Shown in pieces: positions 11,414 through 21,000 of a stretch of DNA of 64,000 nucleotides. The number at the start of each line of letters is the position of its first letter. The first letter of the stretch is position 1. This DNA comes from Blasia pusilla (taxonomy: Eukaryota > Marchantiophyta > Marchantiopsida > Blasiales), in NCBI GenBank assembly GCA_050084515.1, contig CM114272.1:7564001-7628000 (forward strand), read 5' to 3'. The translations under genes and the position numbers were made by a program. The notes under the pieces were generated by a model that made no database searches, was not told the origin of the DNA, and saw only the letters and a list, made by a program, of their open reading frames with translations.

Positions 11414-12919
11414 TTGAAACAGTGGGAGCAGGCTGTGGCAGAAGAAAAGGTCTCATTAGAGAAAAATGAGACATGGGAGTTTGTAGATTTGCCACCTGGT
11501 AGAAAGACCATTGGTTGCAAATGGGTCTTCAGAATAAAAAGGGGACCAAAGAATGAGATCTTGAAGTACAAGGCACGTCTGGTTGCAAAAGGCTTCAATC
11601 AGGAAGCTGGTTTAGACTATCAGGAGACCTTTGCTCCTGTTGCAAGGTATGGATCCATTAGAGTTCTCTTGGCATTAGCAGCTCAACATAATTGGGAGGT
11701 GGAACAGATGGATGTGAAGACTGCATTCTTAAATGGAGAACTGAAAGAGGAGATCTACATGGAGGTACCAGATGGTTATACTCATCCAGGCAAGGTGTGT
11801 CTCTTGAAGAAAGCCCTTTATGGCCTAAAGCAAGCACCTAGATGCTGGTATGAGAAGATGGATGCTTACCTGATCAGGAAAGGATTCCAACGTAGCAATG
11901 CAGATCAAGGAGTGTACTCCTTAGACTCCACTATGTACATAGCATTGTATGTTGATGATCTTCTGATGCTAGGAGGGAGCTTAGACACTGTAAAGAGAGT
12001 GAAGAAAGACCTCTGTCGCAACTTTGAGATGGTTGATCTGGGTCCAGCAAAGTGGCTATTGGGGATTCAGATTGAGAGAAATCGGGAAGAGAGCTGGATA
12101 CGATTGAGTCAAGAAAAGTATATAGAGAGTATCTTGATCAGGTACAACATGCAAGATTGTAAGCCTGTATCAACACCCCTAGATCCTGGCTGCAAACTCA
12201 GCAAAGATATGGGAATTTCAACTGAAAAGGTTGACAATTTGCAAGCACTATATCAAAGTGCTGTAGGGTCATTGATGTTTGCTATGGTCTGTACCAGAGC
12301 AGACTTAGCATACCCAGTTGGTGTCTTAGCCAGGTACACCAGCAAACCTACAATAGAACATTGGAAATGTCTGAAGAGAGTACTCAGATATTTGCGTGGC
12401 ACAACAAGAACATACTTGGAATACAGGCATCAAGAAAATGGACCAATCTTGGAAGGGTTTTCAGATGCAAGTTGGGGAGATGATACTGATGAAAGAAGAT
12501 CAACAAGTGGATATGTCTTCTTGTTAAGTGGAGGGGTGATCAGCTGGTGCAGTAAGAAACAAAGAACTGTTGCACTCTCTACAACTGAGGCAGAGTACAT
12601 GGCGCTTTCTCTTGCTGCTCAGGAGGTGATCTGGTTAAGGAGCTTATTGAATGATCTTGGATATGAACAGATGACTCCTACATCCCTACAGGTTGACAAC
12701 AAAGGAAGTATTGCATTAAGCAAAAATCCTGTTCATCATCCTAGAACAAAACACATAGACATCAAACATCACTTTGTAAGAGAAATGATAGGAAGAGAAA
12801 TCTCCTTGGTTTACTGTCCAACAGAGAATATGGCAGCTGATGTCCTGACCAAACCTCTGTCACAGGACAAACATAGAAAGTGTATATCTATGATGGGCAT
12901 TACTCTAAACTCTCATTAA
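11414..12919 (+). CDS. pol: Copia reverse transcriptase and RNase H, open
   Basis: 501 residues without interruption. Reverse transcriptase motifs in order: KARLVAKGF, QMDVKTAFLNG, LYGLKQAPR and YVDD (11948-11959). RNase H motifs follow: SDASWGDD (about 12465), STTEAEYMA (about 12577) and VDNKGS, with TKHIDIKHHFVRE and ADVLTKPL near the end. This is the usual copia pol 3' half. It lacks its own start because one base is missing just upstream, where an expected DWKQWEQ reads as a stop. It copies element RNA in the particle. Confidence 0.95.
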   Translation: MKQWEQAVAEEKVSLEKNETWEFVDLPPGRKTIGCKWVFRIKRGPKNEILKYKARLVAKGFNQEAGLDYQETFAPVARYGSIRVLLALAAQHNWEVEQMDVKTAFLNGELKEEIYMEVPDGYTHPGKVCLLKKALYGLKQAPRCWYEKMDAYLIRKGFQRSNADQGVYSLDSTMYIALYVDDLLMLGGSLDTVKRVKKDLCRNFEMVDLGPAKWLLGIQIERNREESWIRLSQEKYIESILIRYNMQDCKPVSTPLDPGCKLSKDMGISTEKVDNLQALYQSAVGSLMFAMVCTRADLAYPVGVLARYTSKPTIEHWKCLKRVLRYLRGTTRTYLEYRHQENGPILEGFSDASWGDDTDERRSTSGYVFLLSGGVISWCSKKQRTVALSTTEAEYMALSLAAQEVIWLRSLLNDLGYEQMTPTSLQVDNKGSIALSKNPVHHPRTKHIDIKHHFVREMIGREISLVYCPTENMAADVLTKPLSQDKHRKCISMMGITLNSH

Positions 12920-12926
12920 GAGGGAG
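12918..12926 (+). promoter_or_regulatory. Polypurine tract
   Basis: AAGAGGGAG ends directly at the first base of the 3' LTR (12927), the standard plus-strand priming site. It overlaps the pol stop codon. Confidence 0.8.
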
Positions 12927-13608
12927 TGTTGAAATTTGTTAATATCTAGTTTAGTCATGCTCTAAAAATAGTTAGTCAGATACTAACTTAGTTGGATACT
13001 AATTTAGTTAGCTAGAGATAACTTAGTGTTCCTCTATCTTTTAGGGTAACCTTGAATTAGGGCAATTCTCGAGTGAGGGTTAGCCACCATCTGTTATTTA
13101 GGGTATGGATCTGTTCAAGAAGATCTAAGGGCCAGAAGTGCTCACCCTGATGTATATAATGTCTCTGTTTAGAGAGCAGAAGTCAATTCTACAGCATGCA
13201 CAGTTTTGGTGAGGACTCTTGAGGCTCTTGGTCCTGCTGCAGAGTGATCAGAGAATAGGAAGAGGAGATTGAGACTAATTGCTGTGCTTGCTAGAGCCTC
13301 ACTGGAAGGCAGGTTGTTTTGTCTAGTATGCTGATGGAGATTGTTTGTGCTCAATGGTGAGCCATGTCTGATCTCTGAGCTGGTGACATGTGAGGACCTG
13401 TAGTGTGAGTGCAAGGTGTGGCTGAGTAGAATCCTTCTTAGTATCTCTTAGATAGTAAGAAGAGTCACATCATGGTAGGGCTCTGATTTGGCAATAGAGA
13501 TAGGAACTGATTTGCTGATTGTGTACAAGCTGAAATCATGGATGGTCTAGCTGATGCTAGCTCTGACTTTGTACAAGGAGATACTTCTGCTCGTCAATCA
13601 TATTCTCA
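12927..13608 (+). repeat. 3' LTR of copia element
   Basis: 682 bp, same ends as the 5' LTR, with one substitution found by eye. Followed by target duplication ACTAC at 13609-13613. Confidence 0.95.
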
Positions 13609-13613
13609 ACTAC

Positions 13614-14405
13614 AAATAGGCATTCCATGGACCAGAAAATCAAATCAACTTTCGCTTGATGTGGCAGTCTGTGGTCAAAAGGCTGTGACATGGACTACTT
13701 AACAAGTACAGTCTCTCCTCAGGTGGGCCCTTCGGGTCTCCAGTATCCAGCTTTGCTACAATCAATCCTAAACTTGCCAGCACGGGTCAGATGAATTGGA
13801 TCAAGGTCCATGTCTTGTCAATTAAAGTATCTTTTGATAGGTGCATTTGAGGGTAAGTCGAAAAGTGTTTGCAATGCTAAATTCAGCTCCCCGTATGAAG
13901 TTCATGCGTACTTTAGAACTAGAGGCTCTTCTTCACTTCTTTCACTTGACACAATTGATTGCTCAGAAATCCTGTACCTTGTTCAAGACACACATTCAGG
14001 AAACGCTGTATCCCGTCTCCTCAAAAGGTTTCTCGTCTTGATCCAAAAGTACATGATGTATATGGAGCTTTGTCTTAATGACAATCTCTTGAACCTTTCT
14101 CATCCAAGATTTGCTATGTTCCACCAACACTTAAGGATAGCAATGGGGTTTCATAGACTCCAACTGCCTCCACCATTTTAACTTGGCGTTCTTGCACCTC
14201 TCCTCCCGAGTTTACACTCCAAATTCAGATCTCACTCACATCAATCTTGGTGGTTAATGAGAAAGCTAGCATCATACCCTCAAATGCTTTCAGCGGTACA
14301 GGTCAAGGCTGGAACCACCGTGACTTTGAAGAGTTGGGAGAAGATGCATAGTTTATCCCTTGCTAAAGTGAAAATCTTCACTAAGATATTACGAGTGCTT
14401 TACCT
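13614..14405. other. Probable intron sequence, nothing firm
   Basis: Lies between the copia element and the upstream exons of the Kelch/SFI1 gene. Minus-strand open stretches exist near 13.85-14.18 kb, but all three frames carry stops and no repeat or domain pattern is visible. Confidence 0.35.
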
Positions 14406-15626
14406 TGTTCGATGGTGACAGTCAATAAATTTTTCAAGGACACATGAAACTGATAAAAGCAACTTGAGGAAAACACCGCAACCAATGCTGCAGCTCTTTC
14501 CTCCAATTTCCACTTGGTCTCTTGCACATACAGGGAGCAACGCCGATGACATGAAGTACCTTGCTGTCGAAGCCACTATCATTAAAAGGTATGATAAGCT
14601 TCTTTATAAGCGCCTCCTTAGAAAGCGCATCGTGAATTGCGTCCATTACACTGCTTTGCAGTCTGTCCATGTTTTCAGCTCCCTGTCCAAAACAAGCCTG
14701 ATCAGGTGATATTTCACCAGAAGGACTGACAGGACTCGGAGTTTCAAGCTGCACGAACGGTCGTTGCAGAAACTTCAAGACCTACCCTTTTGTAGAGGCA
14801 AGAATGAGCTGAAATTCGTCTTGTGCTGGGATCTCTAATTTACTAGTTGTTCTGAAATTCCCACACGGCCATTCATTAGGCGATTGAGATTCAAGGGATT
14901 GGTTGAGTAGTAGATAAACTTGAATGATTCTCTAGATCGTTTCCAAGTACCCTTCTCCTGCTTCCTTTTGTCCATCCCTTCCCTTCGCTTCCACATTGTC
15001 CAAAACAGGGCTGTTCAGCTGATATTTCAGTGGGTAGACTGATAAGACCCGAGAGGATGAAGCTCGATGAATGATGGGTTGTTGCAGCGAATTCATTATA
15101 CACCCTTTTTTGATGGAATAAAAGGCTCAAAATCCAAACACAAATCCTTCGTTTTGTTTCGGTGAAACGTGAGAAATCAGGATCCGGGTGAGTGGCTGAC
15201 GAACTTGAATCAGTCTCTAGATCATGGAATTGTCCAAGCACCCGATTCCTGTTTCTTCTTCGCTTCTCGAAGTGGCGGAAGTTTAGCTGTGCTGCATTGT
15301 TTATTTCTATCCATCTTCTCACTTACGTCGAGAGAAGTCTTGGCCCGTGAAGAACTCACTCCCCAGTGATAGGGCACCCTTCTCGGCGCCTCATGCCAAT
15401 ACAATCCTCCTCCTCCTCCTCCTCCTCCTGCTGCTGTTGCTGTGTCTGCTGTAGCACTTGCAGCCTCCGTCGCCGACGTTTGCATCGCGACTCCTGTACT
15501 GGCAGTGATGACCTCGTCAATTACGGGCACCCCTCCTCCAGCGGATAATGCTGTAGCAGCCAAGTGCGCTCTGAAGATATCGCCAGCCTTGACATTCCTC
15601 CGACTCTCAAACTCCATCGCCTCCAT
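14406..15626 (-). CDS. N-terminal exons, probably of the Kelch/SFI1 gene
   Basis: Exon 1 is 15626-15327: ATG at 15626-15624, 100 codons, donor GAC|GTAAGT. It encodes an Ala/Thr-rich segment with a poly-Gly run (TCC repeats at about 15411-15436 on the plus strand) and the block YWHEAPRRVPYHW. Exon 2 is 14748-14560: acceptor CGTGCAG, 63 codons, donor AAG|GTACTT, and it joins in phase. It contains SPSGEISPDQACFGQG and a helical segment. A third exon near 14517-14406 reads as coiled coil (TKWKLEERAAAL) and ends CAAG|GTAAAG. Linking these to the downstream body across the copia insertion is inference from strand, helical character and the lack of any other gene end between. A separate small gene is possible. 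Confidence 0.5.
14985..15105 (-). pseudogene. Degenerate copy of exon 2
   Basis: On the minus strand this reads ...TEISAEQPCFGQCG..., closely parallel to the ...GEISPDQACFGQG... of exon 2 at 14748-14560. The nucleotides also align ('ctgatatttca' and 'gtccaaaaca' on the plus strand). It sits in the intron between exons 1 and 2. Whether it is used as an alternative exon cannot be seen. Confidence 0.5.
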
Positions 15627-15925
15627 CTCCACTCTTGGAATCCGAATTTGAGGCGGATGTAAATCCAATTTTGACTCAGACGGCTTGTTCTCCAGATTTG
15701 GTTTGACACTTGGTCTCCAGACTCTCCTCTGATCGTTGAATAGAGAAATGGCCGACCTCAATTCCTCCGAATCTCGAACTCCATCACCTCCATCTCCACA
15801 TCCGAATTTCAAGTTCCATACTGCTCTTCTCGTGTACTAGAGACGTTGTCATCCTCTCCTCCAAGGGTTGGACAGGGAATTCTCGGATTCTCAAGCTCTA
15901 TCGCCTCCATCTCTACTCACGAATC
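15593..15925. repeat. Three degenerate copies of a roughly 50-bp CT-rich unit
   Basis: 'attcctccgactctcaaactccatcgcctccatctc' type blocks occur at about 15593-15650, 15758-15810 and 15880-15925. The first spans the start codon of the minus-strand gene, so each copy carries a similar ATG on the minus strand. Confidence 0.5.
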
Positions 15926-16835
15926 CATGCACTCGCATTCATATCAAAAGTCCAAATACTGTACTACCGCTCCGCTCTCGCGTCCGCTTTAGAACTGGAG
16001 CTCTCTCGTCTGAGTCATGATTGTACAGGGAGATAGCAGCTCCAATTCCATTGTTGCGCAATATGGAGTGGGTGAGTGAGTGCGTGGGATCGAGAGTCCA
16101 CTCACCAGAAGAAATCCAAAACAGCCGAATTTCGTATATCGTTGGAGTTGGGTTTGAACGATTTGGAGCTCAGCAGTAGTCAGTCAGTACGTCACAGTTG
16201 AGGTGAAGCCCAAGAACGCTTTGTAACGGCCCACTTTCCCATCCATCCATCCGACGGAGCATTCTGGATGTGTCACGCCGTTCTTTCATACGGTCCTAAA
16301 CGACGAAACGACGTGAGACTCAGGTAAGCCTCTAGAGGTGACCTGTGTTATGTGTACACGTCGCCAAAACGGCCAAGAAAGGGTGGCGAATGGCGCGGGT
16401 AGGAAGAGGGCTTCCCGTTGGGGCCGGGTGCATGAATGGCACCCGTCCGGCCACTTGCGAACGGAGGACGCCGGGAATCTTTGTCGTATCCGTCCTAATA
16501 ATTCCTGTCTCCGTGTCATTTTCGTGACGGAGCGACGCTATCCACATCCACATCTATCTCACTGTCGTTTTTGTCGTATTTCTGCCGGAGCCCGTCTTTG
16601 CGCCTTGTCAACCGCGTGAGGGCGGGGCGGGAAGTCTCCACGTCTGCCGTCGGCTCCGAGCTCAGCAATTGGTGAGAGAACACGTAGCATTCTTCTCTCA
16701 CGTTATTGGCTTTCAGCGCTAACGGTATTGCCAGGTGGATTCCACGTCAGTCTGGGCATTTGGAGGCCCCGAGTTTAGCGGACCATCTACTGCAGAAACA
16801 TCGTCCCGGAATCCCAGCTCACTCTCCACGTCGGA

Positions 16836-16861
16836 TTTCGCGCGCTTTGGTTTGGCGGGAA
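16836..16861 (+). promoter_or_regulatory. Paired E2F-type sites upstream of CDT1
   Basis: TTTCGCGC at 16836-16843 and TTTGGCGGGAA at 16851-16861 both fit the E2F consensus (TTTSSCGC / TTTGGCGGGAA) and are 7 bp apart. They lie about 1.2 kb before the CDT1 ATG and about 1.2 kb from the opposite gene. CDT1 is a known E2F-regulated S-phase gene in plants and animals, so the pairing is meaningful. Binding is not shown. Confidence 0.6.
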
Positions 16862-17142
16862 CAGACTAGGGACGGGTCAGAGTCGTTAAACGAATCCAAT
16901 GCTCTCCTCTCCCTCTGTGTGTGTGCGCCTCTGTGCAGCGAACTGAACTCGACACTCCTTCCCTCTGAGTGTCCGAGCGAGCGTCCATCGTTAGAATCTG
17001 TGGCTGCTCTCACAGGAGCGCAGGAGGAGTGCGAATGGAGCCAGTAGTGCCCAGACATCGAAGTGTGCGCTTCGTTTGCAGCAATGGCCGCACTGCCCTG
17101 ACGGTTTAGAGAGGTGGAGAGAGCTGCTTTAGTTGTTGATTG

Positions 17143-17162
17143 TGAGAGAGAGAGAGAGAGAG
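17143..17162 (+). repeat. GA microsatellite
   Basis: (GA)10 in the likely CDT1 leader or promoter. GA repeats are common near plant promoters. Confidence 0.8.
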
Positions 17163-17573
17163 GGTCAAACGAATTCATTTGTCTTGTGAGAGGAGCAGCG
17201 GAGCGGAGATAAGAAAACGAGTGCTGGAGTGCGATTGGAGAATTGGCCGCACGGCTCCGAAGGTAGAAGGCAGAGGAGAGATGTTTGTATAGCTTGTGAG
17301 AGAATTGGAGGAATACTGTCATTAGCTCACATCTCTTCTCCGAGGAGCAGTGCAGGTGAGAAAGCGAATGGTGCGATGTACGCCGTGGGAATAGAGCTAC
17401 AGAATTGGAGAGACTACTCAGTTAGTGTTGTTTCTCGCTGCTGAGAAAGTGAATGGTAGGTAAGCTTTGGGAATTGTCCGTTCTGCTCTCATGACTGAGA
17501 GAGCTAAATCTTTGGAGAGTCCTTACTCATTAAGTAGCCCTGCGAGCTTAGACCCCGTTGGGCGGAGCTGAAG

Positions 17574-17576
<3 letters not shown>

Positions 17577-17613
<37 letters not shown>
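17577..17613 (+). repeat. GA microsatellite
   Basis: (GA)18 about 430 bp before the CDT1 ATG. The open frames across it are low-complexity artefacts. Confidence 0.85.
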
Positions 17614-17617
<4 letters not shown>

Positions 17618-18045
17618 GGAGAAAGAGAGCAAAAGAAAGGGGATTCCTGTCGATTGGAACGGCCGAATCGGCAGCGGATTTCAGCAAGAAAATTCAAGGG
17701 CCCGAATGAGGAGCGGATATTAGCTAACCAATCCAGGTACTCTGAAGCGTTAGCTCTGGAGGCTGAAGAGAATCTGGTTGTGCGGTTCGGTTCCCCTCCG
17801 CATTCTGTTCCGAGTCTCTCTCGGAGCCTCAAGCCGTAGCGCAACTGCTGATGATATCCCAGTAGCAGTACGGTGCATGATCCGGTCGAGCTGTAGTGGA
17901 TTTTGAATCAGGCATGGAGTCCCAAAAGTGAGCTGGGGAAGCTCTGAAGGAGAGAGCAATGTCGCCAAGAAAATGAGAGGAATTAGTCTCCGGAGTTGGG
18001 CCTGAGCGGAGCTGACAGAAAGACACAGCGAGAGGGGAATTGACT

Positions 18046-21000
18046 ATGGCGGAGAGCAGCAGGAAAGAACAGACTCCGAGAGCTGCTACAACCCGGACTC
18101 ACCCTTCCCTCGACGGCGTGAAGCGGGGCCAAGGCCTTCTGAGCTTCCGAAGTCGGAAGCTGCTGGGCCAGCACCTCAAGAACGATGATGCCAGTGGAGG
18201 TGACAACGCAGCTCCTGACCCAACAAGAACAGCAGAGAAGTTGGACGAGACTCACGATGATCTCGCAGAGCAGTCCATGAAGGAGGAGCGCCGCAAGTCT
18301 CTGCGGAGCATATCATTCGTAGTTGAGAGTGATTATGCCAGACCCAAGAGCAGGGAAGCGCCCAAGCCACCCATGCGAGCTCCGATCGTGGAGCTGAGCC
18401 GTGAGCGATCGGCCCCTTCGAAGCTGTCGCAGCAGCTGTCCCCTAGGTATCAACATCGCTTCTCTTGTCTGGTGGAAGTCAGTTTGTCTCAGATGTCGTG
18501 GGGTACGTTCCTAATGCTGTATCTTGTCAGGGCGAGTCAATCTTCTTATGCTCCCGATTGGATTCATTGCAGTGCCACTGTTGGGCCCCAGCTTGGAATG
18601 CCGATGCCAAGAAGAAAGTTGTGAAATGAATTCGAGACCAATACACTATCTCTGTTCGTTTCGTCAGTAGCGTGTATGCCGTTCCTTTAATTCGTGGATG
18701 ATTGCGTCCATTCATCAAGTTTCTGCTGCCTTTACCCCAGATCGGAATCGAGTGTTCGGAACTCTTGCGAAATGAATCCGAGGGCAATTTGGCATCACTG
18801 GTAGTCTCATTGATGTCATCCCTTGCGCTTCTCGAGTCTTGACAATCGGAACCGCTTCCTTCATCGACGTCTGGCTCTCGTGCCTCCAATCGGAAGGTAT
18901 CGTCCGAGGATCTTGAGAAATGGAGTCGAGGTCAATGTAGAATCATGGCTCGTCTCACTGCTAGCGTCTTTTTTGCAGGCTTAAGCTCTTGGAGACTTTC
19001 TACGAAGGTTTGGAAGCTGCCATCAGTTTACTGGCGATTCGCCGTCAGATGTGCTCCTTCAAAGCCGTTTGTAAGACTGTCGAGTCCATGAGCAAAAGGT
19101 ACTGCAATCGCTTAGTCTTATGTGTGGACCAGAGAGTGGAGTGAGCACTGGTCCACTCATGGTCTTCTTGTGGGGTTCCAATTCTGAATTTACGAAGTAG
19201 TCGAAGTTGATGGCTTTCACAGGGAAAAAATTGTCAGGATTTGGGTGGTTTATGCTTTTGCTCACGTGGAGATAAGGTTTCCACTTGGCCCAAATCCTGA
19301 CAGATGTCTTGATGTGCAATTCAGGCGTTTTCTCCCAAAGCATTTGTCTCAAATCAAACACCTCTTTCCTGAAGTTCTGCAGCTGGACTATGTGCAATCG
19401 CCTGACCTTGACTCAGGGCGTGAAAAGTGGGATCTACGTATCACCCTTCTTCCTCTACCTTCTGATCGAGCTCCAGGTGGTAGCCCTGTGAAAAGTGCTG
19501 TTGGCCAGGCTGGAGTGAGGCGTAGGAAGGAGTTTCGTGCTCGACTTCATGAGTTCGCCAAGTCACATCCCAAGGTAGGATGACATTGCGTAAACTCTGT
19601 TGGGAAAGAATCAGTAGCTGTTTTAGAAGTAATCTGGGATTACAACTACCCAATTTCCATTCCTCTCGCTGCATCAGGAAAGTGGATAGGAGCTGTTCAG
19701 GTAGTATGTGGAGGGCCGAAGTCACATCCCAAGGTAGCATGACATTGCGTGAACATTGTTGGGGAAAAATCAGTATTTTAGAAGTATTCTGGGATTACAA
19801 CAACCCAATTTCCAGTCCTCTTGCTGCATCAGGAAACTGGAGAGGGGCTGTTGAGTGAGTATGTGGATGTCTGAAGACTACCACTAGATTTCACCGATTG
19901 CCCAAGTCACATCCTGAGTTTAGAAGGCGTTCTGCCTCTGCCCAGAGTTTTGCTGAAGCAAGTTGCTCTGTTAGGAGCTGTTTGGCACCTCACCATCATA
20001 ATTTTCACTCTTGGTGCTTGACGAGTCTTGATTGAAACTGTTTCGATAGTATGTTGATTATTGACACTACCCGCTCTCTTTTCAGGAAGCTGACGTGCCA
20101 CAGGATCCCCTTCCTCAGCGTTTCTCGGGTGCATCGTCCCTACAAGGACGTCAAAAGCCCAAGAACCCTCTACTCCGAAGGATCTGAACGAGGATGGATT
20201 GGTTGGCATCCACAAAAGTATTGAGAAAGAAGTAGTTGAGAAAGTCTCGGAGGTTGAATGTCCAGAAGCCGGATTCTCATCAGAGGAGTTTGAGTTCTGT
20301 GTTGTGAAACCTAGTCGTGCTAGCAGCCCACCTCTGGAGGATAGCTCCCATTTTCCAGGCTCATTTAGACCCTTCTTTTCAGCAAAACTCAAACCTGATT
20401 CTGTCAGCAGTTCACGTTTGAAGCCTAATTCTGTCAGCAGTTCACCCTCGGAGAATGAAACTTCACACTTCATAACTTCTTTCAAACCATTCTTTTCAGT
20501 CAAGCATCATCGGGAAGCCTTCGATACAGTGGGAGTGTCAGATGCCGTTCAATCTAATGAGGTTCATGAGCACGCGTCATCTTCCTCTGGAGGGTTACAG
20601 TGCACCACGACCTCAAAGGCTTGTGATGATGACGAGGAAGAAGAAGCAGTTGCGGTTGGCAGTTGCCCAGCTGCTGACGGGAGACTCGCATCAACACCAG
20701 CTAGAGCTAGCTCTTCTTATTTGGTTGAGGACTCTAAGCACTTTTCACCCTCATTCAGACCAGTATTTTCCCTCCAATCCAACAAGATGTCCCCTGCCAC
20801 TCCCGCTTCTTCATGCGGGCAAGTTCCTCCGTCACCTGTACCTATTCACACTCCTCCCTTCTTAAGCCCCAGTAACACTTTTCAATCTACTCAGAGTCCT
20901 GTCAGTGACGTTTCATTCAAGACTCCTCTTTCCCATCCCACAAATGACCCAGCAGCCATCAAAAGCAGGGCTACCATGAGATCACTAAAATTTGGCTCAC

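Larger units (their letters stand above)
8100..13613 (+). mobile_element. Ty1/copia LTR retrotransposon, complete with target duplication
   Basis: Two 682-bp LTRs (8105-8786 and 12927-13608) both start TGTTGAAATTTG and end ATATTCTCA. The only difference I found is C/T near 8399 versus 13221. The element is flanked by ACTAC at 8100-8104 and 13609-13613, so the boundaries are exact. Inside are gag, protease, integrase, reverse transcriptase and RNase H in copia order. It lies antisense to the Kelch/SFI1 gene, between its N-terminal exons (14.4-15.6 kb) and its body (below 7.9 kb), and so probably in an intron. Nearly identical LTRs mean a recent insertion, yet the pol frame is interrupted many times. 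Confidence 0.95.
15930..18045. other. Divergent upstream region of the Kelch/SFI1 and CDT1 genes
   Basis: About 2.1 kb between the minus-strand start at 15626 and the CDT1 ATG at 18046. It contains E2F-type sites and two GA microsatellites (below). A long 5' untranslated leader for CDT1 is likely. Open frames here overlap the simple repeats and have no domain signal. Confidence 0.5.

Noticed and set aside
17548-17844. ORFs across the GA microsatellite
   Set aside because: Arg-Glu or Ser-Leu dipeptide runs from (GA)n; no conserved context.
20086-20283. CDT1 as a frameshifted pseudogene
   Set aside because: A 155-bp GT-AG intron (20129-20283) restores frame, and all eight exons then sum to 892 codons including the stop.
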